From positions 496,001 to 560,000 of the forward strand of contig BQMF02000139.1 in assembly GCA_027922465.2 (NCBI GenBank): a stretch of 64,000 bases of DNA, given 5' to 3'. Under the pieces are notes generated by a model. That model did not search any database, was not told where the DNA came from, and saw only the letters and a program-made list of their open reading frames with translations. Shown piece by piece: positions 1-10,900 of the stretch. Positions within the stretch are counted from its first letter, which is position 1, and each line of letters begins with the position of its first letter. The translations under genes and the position numbers were made by a program. Source of the DNA: Turritopsis dohrnii. Its lineage: Eukaryota; Cnidaria; Hydrozoa; Anthoathecata; Oceaniidae.

Positions 1-900
1 TTGTGTAAGGAAAGTTGACAGTATAAATATTATATATATACTTTTTACAAAATAAAATATCATAATACAGTATCAAAACAGTATGCGTGATCATGGAATT
101 AATCCATAGTATCCAGCCTATCCAGTCCAGGGAAGCACATTCAACCAGGTTCTTTCAAGTTATTATCTGTCTCAATCCTGTGTATAAAAATATTGTACGT
201 AATTTGTTTTCTGGAACATCTTATTGCATATACGACATCACGTTTTTACTTGCTGTTTTTGTAATGTACTCTTTGAATTAACATAATTGGTTAAACTACT
301 TGTTCTCCACGTATATAAGGTTTCCCTTGTGGTGGCTGTACATCATGTGTGTGCTGTGTCAGTTCAGTTTGGCTATACATTCATTCTGTATATATACATT
401 ATATCCTGTCAAATCAGGATGTAAAATAAAAATAAATCTTCAGCCTGTATTGATAATGAATTTTCGTCTTTGCACTGAAATCACAGCTTCAATGTTTTGC
501 TGTTCCCAAACATTTAACTACCAACCAATCATCCATAGCATAGATAGCATCATTATTGTTATCAACAAAAACAAAACAATTTTTTTTCTGTATTTTACAC
601 GTTCATTAAAAAGTTTTTGCAAAACCTTTAACACTGAACTAAAACGATTATTTCCATCATTTAACAACCTTGTATCTTTTGAATCATTTTAAAAGCTGAC
701 AGGAAAAGCAAAGTCTTCTACTGACAATCTGCACTGACTGAAAAAAAATGGCGCACTTACTTCACTGTAGACTAGCCTCTATTCTTATCTACTTTGGCGG
801 CTAGGTGGAAATGCAATACTGAACCGCGGCTATAAAAGTGAACGGAGAAGATGAAGAAGGAAACTGCCGGTTTTAACATATATTTCGCCCTACGGGGAAA
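1..900. other. Left edge, no supported gene
   Basis: Two short open frames (87-281 and 300-692, + strand) show no recognisable domain and look like chance. A good splice-donor match on the minus strand (GTAAGT, near 763-770) next to a GC-richer patch at 770-850 could mark the untranslated first exon of a gene running off the left edge. At 878-906 there is a hairpin, with arms of the type ATATATTTC/GAAATATAT around a GC loop. Confidence 0.3.
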
Positions 901-1169
901 TATATAAAAAAAACCAGAATGTTTTATATTGAAAATTAATTACATGTTCCCAAAAACTTCCTGAAAATTTGTTGTTTCTCAGGGGGCATTTAAATGACTT
1001 TAATAACACTGCCAAATAAAATTATAAAGTAATTTGGTGCTTCTCGTTAACTGATCAAAGTCACCTCAAAATCGATGTTGCTCATTTCCAAAGAAAGATC
1101 AGATTATTTCTGTAAAACTACAAGATTAGGTACCTAGGGAATTAAATACATTATACAATACATTAACTT

Positions 1170-1300
1170 CAAAAAAATTTGGGCAGATAAAGTTTGGGGA
1201 AATTAATTTTGGGCATAGTTTTTTGGGCAAGATTTCAACGATTTTGGGCGGTAAAAATTTTGAGCAGGATCGAAACTTGGGCAAAAGTTATTTTCAGTGC
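1170..1300. repeat. Degenerate TTTTGGGCA direct repeats
   Basis: The motif TTTGGGCA or a close variant recurs about six times at irregular spacing. No coding frame crosses it. It looks like decayed subterminal repeats of a transposon or a simple satellite remnant. Confidence 0.4.
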
Positions 1301-1454
1301 TATTTTGTCACCAACCATGATTCCAATGTATGCTATTTCAATTTATTACTTGTTTATGACTTATTAGGCATGTTCAAGTCTGTCACAACTTACTTAATCT
1401 AAGATCCAAAGTGAAAGGTAGAAAAAATAACTTTTCAAATCAGTTACTGCCCAA

Positions 1455-1600
1455 GCAGTAGTGGCTTTTGGTTAAAGCGTTGAACTTGGGAACCAAATAT
1501 TGAGGGTTCAAACCCTGCGGAGGTCGGGTGTTGCAGCGCTGCAAAAAACGGGCGGTCAGTGGTCAATGACCGGTGATATAAGGCACTTGATCATGTATTT
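1455..1600 (+). mobile_element. tRNA-derived SINE-like fragment
   Basis: The segment has a tRNA-like layout. A box-A-like start (GTGGCTTTTGGTTAAAGCG) is followed about 40 bp later by a clear box B with a TC arm (GAGGGTTCAAACCCTGC). The acceptor and anticodon stems do not pair properly, so a working tRNA is unlikely. It is best read as the polymerase III promoter head of a SINE. Downstream (1555-2120) a GACCGG motif recurs in a decayed repeat. Confidence 0.5.
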
Positions 1601-1779
1601 TTTCTAATGGTTGATCAACTTGACCGGTCAGAATTATTTTTATTGAAACGAAAGGACCATCAGATTTTGTGAAATACGATGATTTCTTGATAGCAAGGGA
1701 TAGCGATCACTATAACGCTCCTAGAGTTAGGCAAGACGCGATTTTAATCACGCACGAAGATACTCTTTAAAAACATGCT

Positions 1780-2065
1780 CAACTATTTATATGAACTAGA
1801 ACATGCTCGACTTATTATATTAATGCTCAATTGACAACGAAGGATAACTTAGGTATATTAATTGATTATTCACCAATTTTTTGTTGCTAGGGAGAACGGC
1901 CACCGTTCCTAAGGTAATTTTGAAATTTCCTTCGTTATATGAATTCTATTGTTCACCTAAGGAAAGAATATGAAAACATAAGTGGTACCAGCAGGACTCG
2001 TTTTCGTGTTATTCAATGGAATTAAAAAGCCTCTTAGTTTCCAGCTCCCTTTACAATAACAGTGA
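1780..2065 (+). repeat. Interspersed repeat, inverted relative to 15204-15450
   Basis: Blocks such as TTGCTAGGGAGAACGGCCAC, AAGGTAATTTTGAAATTTCC and TATGAAAACATAAGTGGTAC match the reverse strand of the element at 15066-15515. No intact terminal repeats are seen here, so this is probably a truncated or older copy. Confidence 0.6.
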
Positions 2066-2634
2066 AATGGAATGTTTACATTTTTCAAGTTTGACTTGAC
2101 CGGCAATATAGCCATGTGACCGGCAGATTTTGACTTTTAAACAAAAGCAAACTTGACATCGTTTTCAAAGTGAAATGAATGCACTCATGTGGAAGAGTGC
2201 ATCGTTTAATTAAGTCAAACATGAATTTTAAAGAATTTATTAACTTATCAATTAGGCAAAAGAAAAAGGAAAAGAAAATGTAGTCTTAACTGTTTCACCT
2301 GATAAATACAATAATACGGCCATTCTCGAAGCCCAGGCACTCTAAACACGCAGGGTGGACACACTCTGCAACCGCCCTAGCTTCAAGGGTTAATACGTAG
2401 TGACCGTGGGGAATTGGACGATGGTCGCCTTGATTTGCGTTGTAGAGAGTATACAGAGAAAACTTTTATTTTAAAGTGCTGATTTTATATAACGCCTTTG
2501 GTAGTTAATGTAGAAGAAATATGTAAGGTATCGATTCCAAAGTTTCAGAAGTAATGATTGACTATGTCTGAATTTATTGTTAAAATAGTAGCAAAATTGA
2601 TTGCAACCCACTTTATTACGGTATTTTAGTTTGT

Positions 2635-2757
2635 GGCGCTATTTCCTTTTCGCACCCCACTAAATGTATCTGATCCTAGCCTTAACCCTAACCCTAACCC
2701 TGACCCTTAAACATCCTGGACGGGAGAGTGGGGGTGCGAAAAGAGCAAATAACGCCG
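2635..2757. repeat. Hairpin repeat with telomere-like core
   Basis: Inverted arms (GGCGCTATTT..TTTTCGCACC at 2635-2656 and the complementary GGTGCGAAAAGAGCAAATAA at 2733-2752) enclose a short run of CCCTAA units at about 2680-2710. The structure looks like a small foldback element that carries an interstitial telomere-type repeat, not a true telomere. Confidence 0.6.
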
Positions 2758-2800
2758 TAGTTTGCTTTTTGTCGGGAATATAATAAAAATAATAAGGGGT

Positions 2801-3750
2801 CAGTCACAAATCGATTTTAGGTTCAAATAACGTCATATGACGTTACGAATACAACCCTTTTAATTCACGGCGGCACGCGGCAAATGCCGACGTAATTGCC
2901 GTCGTAATTTGAGAAAAGCACATTTCACGTCGGCAAAAAAATGCCGTCGCTAGAATTTTGGTATTTTCGGAATAAACAACCCGTTAAAAAAATAAAACAA
3001 AGGAAAAAAACATGTTCTCTTTTCTTTTACGAACTCGTTCATTCATTTTTTTCTTTCAGTATTCGTTTTTTTTCTTTCATCACGTTCATTTATTTCTTCA
3101 TTCATTTAAATTGCTTCTGCATAAAAAGAAATAAGAGAAGTATTTCTGATTAAGAAACTTACTTAGACAAAATGATTTTCGATAAAATGTCACGAGGATT
3201 ATCGAAAAGCGAGCGGGAGTGCGCCGATTGCTCTTACTTTTAGATACGTATAGGAAAACGAGTGGAAAGGCATATTTAATAAAAACAATTTTGCCGACGT
3301 GAAAAACATATTTGCCGACGTGTCCAACAAAATCATCATATCACGACGGCAAAATTTTGCCGTCAGAAAAAAATCCTAATTAAAAGGGTTGGAATAGTAC
3401 CCCACCCACCCACCACTCATAACGTCATATGTCGGAAATGGTAAAAAATCGATGTAATTGAGTATTTCTGTAAAAACATCATACAACACAACATACATTA
3501 AAAACATTAAAAACAACAACATACATAGATTCGGAACTAGCCGACCAAAAAACTGGAAAATAACCCGAATTACCACAATCAGGAAATCTTGCAAGAAAAA
3601 GAACCACGGCAGCGGAGAGTGTTCTCGCAAAAAAAATAGCACTTTCAAAATCGATGCTTCTGTTATGAATTTTTTAACGTCACCTGAATTAACCCACCCA
3701 CCCACTAACGTCATATGACGTTATCTAAACCTAAAATCGATTTGTGACTG
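2801..3750. mobile_element. Nested TIR element with CATATG-centred ends
   Basis: The ends are inverted copies of each other (CAGTCACAAATCGATTTTAG at 2801 and its complement ending at 3750). Just inside each end lies the palindrome AACGTCATATGACGTT. A second inverted pair (ACAACCCTTTTAATT near 2850 and AATTAAAAGGGTTGG near 3378) brackets a GCCGACG-rich segment, so one element appears inserted into another. Overlapping open frames on opposite strands (3376-3714 and 3458-3718) have no recognisable domain. No clear target duplication is visible. Confidence 0.65.
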
Positions 3751-4120
3751 TAAAAATTTGATTGTATGGGGACTCGGCTTCACATGCTTATAAATACTAG
3801 TGTTTTAACTGTGCATACTTGCAAGGAGTACTATGCCATTTGAACTACACGTGCTTGCTTTCCCCATCCCTAACTTTTCTTCACTGAATCACAACATAGC
3901 TGAGATACCATTTTTGATTTCTTTTTGATCACGCATTAAAAAATGTTTCATTGGTCAATCTGAAGTGATTTTGGAGATGGTTATTTATAGTGTTTTAGTT
4001 TTGGAAAACTTGACCACATCTTATTTTAAACCAATCAAAATCTTTGAATACACAAATAAACAGTCCTTTTAAAAATCTTTTGTTGTGATCAGCTGATAAT
4101 GTAAAACTTGAAAAAAAATC

Positions 4121-4483
4121 ATGGATCCATCCAAATACTTTCCAAATGAAATATTCGAAAAGATTCTCATTTCAATGCACCAAGAAGATATAATAAGCGT
4201 AAATTTAGTTTCAAAATCGTGGTACAACTTCATGGATTGTGATGATTACATATGGAAGGTGTATTGTTCTGACTTTGAAAATGCTATTTGTCTCGATGAT
4301 AATGAAAAACAGTTTTCTTGGCGAGAGATATTTTTTAAACATTTTGATAAACAAGCGTTAATAAAAAGATGGAAAGCAGGAAAATATAATGACATTAAAT
4401 GTTATGAAGACCTTCCTAATGACTTTGTATGCCCAGCTGATGTAAACACATGGGGTTACATATTGGATCTGATTGATGTATAG
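4121..4483 (+). CDS. FBXO48: F-box protein, FBXO48-like
   Basis: Single-exon frame of 120 residues. Residues about 4-50 form an F-box: leading FPNEIFEKIL, then LVSKSWYNF and an IWK motif. This is the Skp1-binding module of SCF ubiquitin ligases. The C-terminal half has RWKAGKY, a YEDLP motif and an ending of the NTWGYILDL type, which I recognise from vertebrate FBXO48 (about 155 residues). No leucine-rich or WD repeats follow, so the substrate partner is unknown. The start is the first ATG and lies a few bases after an A-rich stretch. Assignment to FBXO48 rests on the C-terminal motifs recalled from the family; an F-box-only protein is certain, the exact orthology less so. Confidence 0.85.
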   Translation: MDPSKYFPNEIFEKILISMHQEDIISVNLVSKSWYNFMDCDDYIWKVYCSDFENAICLDDNEKQFSWREIFFKHFDKQALIKRWKAGKYNDIKCYEDLPNDFVCPADVNTWGYILDLIDV

Positions 4484-6677
4484 TTTTGAAAGCACTCAGT
4501 TTCAGTCAACACTAATTGCTGAATTCAAGAAAGAGCAAAAGGAAATTTGTCTTTCGTTTCGAAAATATTTTTTTATAAATTCTAGAATATAGTTAATATT
4601 TTTAATATTTTAATAATGAAGGAGCAATATAATAGTTGTTTGTTTACCAAAGTAAGTTTTCATTGGTAGTTGCAATTTGTGTAGGAGTGTGTTAGCAATT
4701 TAACCATAAAAGAAAAACTTCTGATAATCCCAAATGTGCTTCTCTTCAAGTTACGACTACTCTCTTAGATCCACCGCCGCTGTCTGTCAAAATATAGATA
4801 CCCCACAAGAAACTACACAATTATAAATATGATAATAATTCCATACACATCAAACATTTATCTGTTGTCATTAAATTGTAAAGTCCTGGAGGTGAACAAA
4901 CAAACTGTTATGGAAAACATTTTGCAAATTTTGAAATTGTGAAGTCAGTTGTGTTTTAATAATTGAACTAGAAGCAGCAACTTTTGAAACTACAACTTTC
5001 ATTTATTGCTTCAACAACTTTGAAGAACTATCGCTTAGTTGTTATATCCCATCTTATAATAACCTAGTCACATATATATGAGACAAAATCTTCCCCCGGA
5101 TGCTTTTTTATACTTAAAAATCCAAAAATTAATGACCAAACACATTAGATTTTTACAGCTAATTAGATTTTTCTAAACAGTAAAACTTAGATTATAGGCC
5201 TTCTATCATAACAAGATCATACATTTTATTCCTAACTTTATTAATTAAATTTAATTAAATAGAAATTGTTGTTTTTTTTTAGTCAATAAAATTTATTTCA
5301 AATCATTAAAAATATTTTAAAATAAATAAATAAATACAATATTTACACTATATGGATGTGTTAATTCACTAGGATCGGAGCCTAACTTCGTCACTCGCGA
5401 AATCGAAATCTTCAACAGCTTCCACATTCACTTTTATGACGTCACTACCCCTTAAACATAGCAAGGCAGATCACATAATGACAAAGGACAGCTTTACATC
5501 TTATTTCTATTATTAATATAAGATGTTCTGGGAAAATGATAATCCCTTTTTTTACAGAATCGATGTTTTGATTTCTATATTGTAGTGACATTTGAACATT
5601 TTTCATCAATATAGTTAGCAGATTCCTCCTTTCAGATTCCGCTTAGCACACCTGGCCATATGTCTTTCAAATTCATATGAAAATAGAACCTTTTTTAATA
5701 TTGATTCTTGGACCTTTTCACACAATGCAAAAATGCAATAATTATATTGAATTTGGTTGCCAGTAAATTGCCTTCAAAGGTTTACATGCTTCTAAGGCAC
5801 TATCTAAATTATAATTTTTAGATCAATATTCCCTCTAGCTTGTTTCATAAATGTTCTTGTAACGCTGTTTAATATTACCTGTGTGTTAATGGTCGCACAA
5901 TGGATTAAGTATGTGTTAAACATTAAAATTGGCAGTCTTGAATAACACTGATTGTTGAAAATCTGCCTTATCAAGTCAAATAATAAAAACAAAAAACCCG
6001 TCTCTTTTAAGTCATTAATAATGATTATATCGTAATTCTCATGATTTTCTTGTCTGTACCCTGTTTTCATAGTTTGTCAAAACAACTGATCAAACCTCAT
6101 TCATGGCTTTTTATCAACAGACACAGAAAGTAAAACACTTTCACTTTCATGTTTATAATTCTGTTCCGCCATCTTACATATGTGCTGTGAAAGAATTCGG
6201 TGTCGTCTACCGCGTCGTGCGCGAAAATTCATAGATGGATGCCGGAGTAATAGGAGGTTGTCCTGAATAAAATTGTTTCGTTCTTTGTCTACTAGATTTT
6301 TTTGTTATCGCGAATATGGACTAGAAAGATGAGAGTATGTTATGATCACATTATAAGAGTGACTATAATATTTAGCTGCATTTTATATATACCCAAGCTG
6401 GGGCGGAAGCTGGGTAAAATAATAAGAAAGAAGAAGACAGTGAGTGTAAATAAAATATAGTGTAATAGTGTAAAATGCATATATTGCTTATTAAATTATA
6501 CTCCATACATTTGGAATTTTAATTACAAGTTAATGATCATCGTTGCTAACGTTTGTATGCAGTGTATAAAATTTACGCACTTAACTTAAGCTAATGTAAT
6601 GGAATCCATCTAATAATGTATTATTGTTTTGCGCTCTGGCTGTTTTTATTTTGTACATGACTTGGAGCAAATTTTCA
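4484..6677. other. Intergenic, F-box gene to CCDC50
   Basis: No supported coding frame. 4650-4790 carries a decayed copy of the repeat at 17780-17945 (shared TTGTGTAGGAG and GGATCC-type ends). The CpG-containing patch at 6170-6260 is the most promoter-like sequence here and may hold the untranslated first exon of CCDC50. The open frame 5804-6070 on the minus strand looks like chance. Confidence 0.4.
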
Positions 6678-6956
6678 GGGCCGTAATTTCTGGGGGGGGC
6701 TAGGGGGGGAGGGGGGGGGGGCGGAAGCCCCCCCAATATTTTTTGGTTGAAAAAAAAAGTTGTTTTTAAAACACTAAAAAGCTATAATTTGGAGTAAAGT
6801 ATTAAAGAAAACTTCCATGAGGAGGCTCCGACCCCTAAAACCCCTGCTGGTGGGCTTAGAGCCCCCACGACCCCTGACTCAAAATATTTTCTCGCTCGCT
6901 TCGCTCGCTCCATTTTTTTTTAGCCCCCTTAATATTTTTGAAGAAATTACAGCCCT
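6678..6956. mobile_element. CAGGGC-ended MITE, 5-bp target duplication
   Basis: The left end CAGGGCCGTAATTTC and right end GAAATTACAGCCCTG are imperfect inverted repeats. ATTTT flanks both sides as a likely 5-bp target duplication. The interior holds a G-run (about 6692-6722), a C-rich segment and the palindrome TCGCTCGCTTCGCTCGCTCC. The open frame 6817-7035 merely crosses it. Confidence 0.7.
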
Positions 6957-7904
6957 GATTTTATTAGCCTATAATGTATCAGGGTCCAGAGGTGTTTTAA
7001 GATTTTTCACTAAAATGTGTAAATGGAAAATGTAAATTTTAAGGAATTTATAGAGGTCTCACAAATCACTTCTTTTAATACAACATGTTGTTATCTATTA
7101 TTCAAATTTTATGGTTGATGATGGGAGAAATGGAGAAATATGATATCATGAAAGTCAGTTTTTGAATTTGATGAATTTATTAGATCAATGATTTCTCAGA
7201 TTTTTTTTCTCATTTCTCAGACTCAGGATGCAGTGGTGAAAAGTATCAATTTAAATAATCATTTTAGATTTTTTTAGCATGATTTATATGATTATCAGAC
7301 ATGCCAACTCTCCCAATTTCAGCGGGAGACTCCCGATGATGAACGTTAAGAAAACCTCCCGCACGATTATGGAAATATCCTACTTTTCTCCCGATTTTCA
7401 AAACCTTGAACTGTGAAACTAATTTAGGTTATCAGTTCTTTATAATTCCACTTTCCTTGTTGTTTGTTGTCACCCAATTTCACTCTGTCTTAAGTTTATG
7501 TGCAGGTCTGCATTTGCTCAGACTGCCCTTATATCATGTGGTGGGCATCATCACAACAAAGTAGCTTAGCTTAGCTGTAGCATAGCTGTAAACCACAAAT
7601 GAAATTTTCCTGTTACACTTTTCAAAATTGGCATGTCTGGATTATACATAATTATATAGAAAAACAGCAACTTTCCAATGTTTGTCTTATCAAAATTGTT
7701 ATACAATCTTATTTCAAAACTTTTAATTTTTTCTTAACAATTAACAATAAGTGTTTTTTATGACACATAATCTCTTAATTAGATAATTCATGATAACTAT
7801 AATACAGTGTTGTTGCTGTGTAGCAAATCTCTAACATAACATACCAACAATGATATAAATCAATGTTTTTCCCTGTAGATTAAAAAAATAGGTAGCTAAT
7901 GATC

Positions 7905-10900
7905 ATGACATCGATTGAACATTCCAATTCACCATTGCAGAACCAACATAGGGAACCTGAGCGACCCATGGTCTATGAACCACCCGATTTAAGAGGAAGA
8001 AAACATGTTGAAAAAGGTTTTTTTAAATTTTATTTATTTACTGTTTGATTTTTGATTTAAAAAAAATGTATTTTGTGTATATACTTCAAATCCTTCACAA
8101 TATAGATGTGTTTACCATTAGTAACAGTGTTTTCTTTTGTTTTATTAATAGTTGCAAGTGAATACAGAGTAAGAGAAGATGAATGTCTTGCTGACAAACT
8201 TCAAAATGAAGAATGTAAGACGATGCTTTCAATTTCGACTTCTGCTCCTTGATAGTTCAGTTAAAACAGTTTCTTGAAATTTTTGAGAATTTAGAAAATT
8301 TTCGATATTTGCCAAAGCATCATTGTTTATATATTTTAGTTGAGTTTCACTTCGGTAAAAACAAAGATGAAAGACAACGTGGTCAAATTGATATTAAAAA
8401 AGCAAAGGAGATCTACTTAAGAGAAGTTGAAGATTCTGGACTTTTGTCAACACAAGAATTGAAGCACCTGTGAGTAAAGACTCATTCTATTTAACTGAAA
8501 TATTCTTTACAGAGGGTAATTCAGGATTTGAGTTTTTGACCTGTATTGTCTCCTGCTTTAAGGGTGGTAATATTTGGGACATAAATTGTAGCTTTCACAG
8601 ATTTTGATCAACTTGTAAAAAATTACCTGCAAATAACATTGGGATTGTCATCTGTGAAGTTTTACCCAAAGAAAGAGAATTTAAGTCAGAAATTTCTTAT
8701 CTAAGTTACCAATATTGTTTTTTCTTTGTGCTATAAGAAAAGCTTTTTACCAGAGCCAATTTTAGTCAGCTTGATGTTTCTCCATCCTAACTTTTGGTAA
8801 TTCAATTTTACATAATGTTGAAACACACACATACTATGGCCATAGTTATTTAATATTTCTTTCAGCGTAACAGACTTTAGAAAAATAGCGATGCAGAATG
8901 CGGGCATTATTCATTATGCATTATTTTGCAAATGAAATAATGACATACAATGTGCATTTTTTAACGATAATGTACTATAAAACGGATTTTAGAACAGACC
9001 TTTTCATAAATGTTATGAAGTATATATTACACAATATTAATGAGCCATTTCCATTTATTTTCGTTAAATAAATCAGGTGTGTTTGTTTCTTTTTTTTCAC
9101 TTCACAATATACTAACAGTGTAGACAGTCAAGTAAAAGAAAGTCACGTCGCGATTATGTTATATTATATTATTAGTCAGGGCGCTGAGACGTAAAAAAAA
9201 ACTGGAAACAAGAGGGACAAATTATTTTTAAGTGAAACTGGTTCGGTAGATCGTACTGATCACGAAATTCTTTACCGGACAAACTGAATTTATTAAAGGA
9301 CCATTTCCTGGACCTATATTGGTTTTGATGACGTCATCCATAGGACAAGAAATAGTTCACCTAAAATTGTTAATATATATACCATTCGATCGCTTTTTTT
9401 GAACTGAACAAAAGTTATGAAAAGGTCATATAGAAATTATCTGTCTATGCCGAATTATACATGATAGTAAGTATTTCTATGACGTCATCGCTTATGAAGT
9501 TTGACGAATTGGAAGAACAATTCTGAATGAAATTCACGCGGTAAAAATCAACACAACACAACGTTACAAGTAAACAAAATATGTAAACTATTCAGTGTTG
9601 CTATCAAATTCATTACTGGAATAACAATCATCTTCCATCGGAAAAAAGATTCTCGCAGTTCACGCAGTTACATAACTCGGAGCACTTCAAGCCATGCAAT
9701 CTGCAAACAACTGAACATGCTTTTTAGTGCAATATTTTCCTCCATGTGCATTAGAGGCTATCAATAACTCGTGTCTTTTTGTTAGATACAGTTTTTCTGC
9801 TACTGACCAATATGTTTCGCATTAGCCTTTAAGGACGATGGAACGATTGTAAAAAATTCAAGTAAAGAGTTTTCAAGTACATTCAAGTAAAGTGAAAGTT
9901 GGTGACAATAAATGTATTTCCTCACGAATTACAGCAGCAACTTTGCATATCTTATCGTCAATGGACAATCACGACTTTTCAAATCGGTTATCTCCTGACA
10001 TAGGATTTCGATAATTCGCCCTTTCTCTTCGTTTTTTTTTAAATAAGAGCAATTGTCCATACTTTTGTCACCAACAGTCCACTTCATCTTTGTGACATTG
10101 AATAATTCTATCTAGTTCGTTTATCAGGAATCATAGAAATGCCAGCCTGTTTTTGTATATTGAGAAGTTCCTCTGTATCTATAATCACGAAATTATCAAT
10201 GACCTTCTCTTTCACAATTTTTGCAACAGATACAATAACTGTGTCAGTAAAAGAAGAAAAACGCTTCAGTGGTTGAGTGTAATCCCGGTAGCATATTCGA
10301 TGATATTGGAACTCAAGAGATACAATGCTCTGCCAATCTTTCCCAGAAACATCAGTTAGCAAACTGTTATTGTCATTCCTTATTGTGAGGTAAACGTTGT
10401 AGCAGCAGTCACACACTTCCCTAAATCCTCATATCCACTGCCTCGTTTGGATGTTTTTAACACCACAGATACAGCAAGTAGTTATACACACAAAGTATAC
10501 GAACATCATCCATGCCGCATTATTCGAAGTAAGGATTTCTGAGAATAAAAGACGTTTGAACAAACCATGACCATCTCTCTTTCTCTCTTTATGCTAAAGT
10601 TGACGCTGGTTGACGGGGGGAGGGTGCTACAACTGTTGACGTCAACCTCAAAACCTAAAACCTTGACTTTTCTAATTAAGTATGAAAATGTTTACACTGA
10701 ATGTGATCTTGATGTGGTCCATCGTGGCGTAGGAAAGTCCTTCCGCATTGTTTTTGTTGGCTCCGTTGTTCTGTTTTTTCGCTCACGTGATGTACGAACG
10801 TAAAACAATAAGCACAGATGGAGACAACCTCGAACCTAGGGTCTCTTTGCCGCTATCCGTATATCGAAAAGGATGGAGATGCAGATGGAGATTGATCAGA

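Noticed and set aside
87..692. Two ORFs at the left edge
   Set aside because: No motif, composition like intron sequence, no supported splice context.
1466..1535. Functional tRNA gene
   Set aside because: Only box A and box B are convincing; stems fail to pair.
2681..2710. Chromosome end
   Set aside because: Only a few CCCTAA units inside a hairpin with unique sequence on both sides.
3376..3718. Overlapping ORFs of 112 and 86 codons on opposite strands
   Set aside because: Both lie inside a TIR element, show no domain and come from low-complexity sequence.
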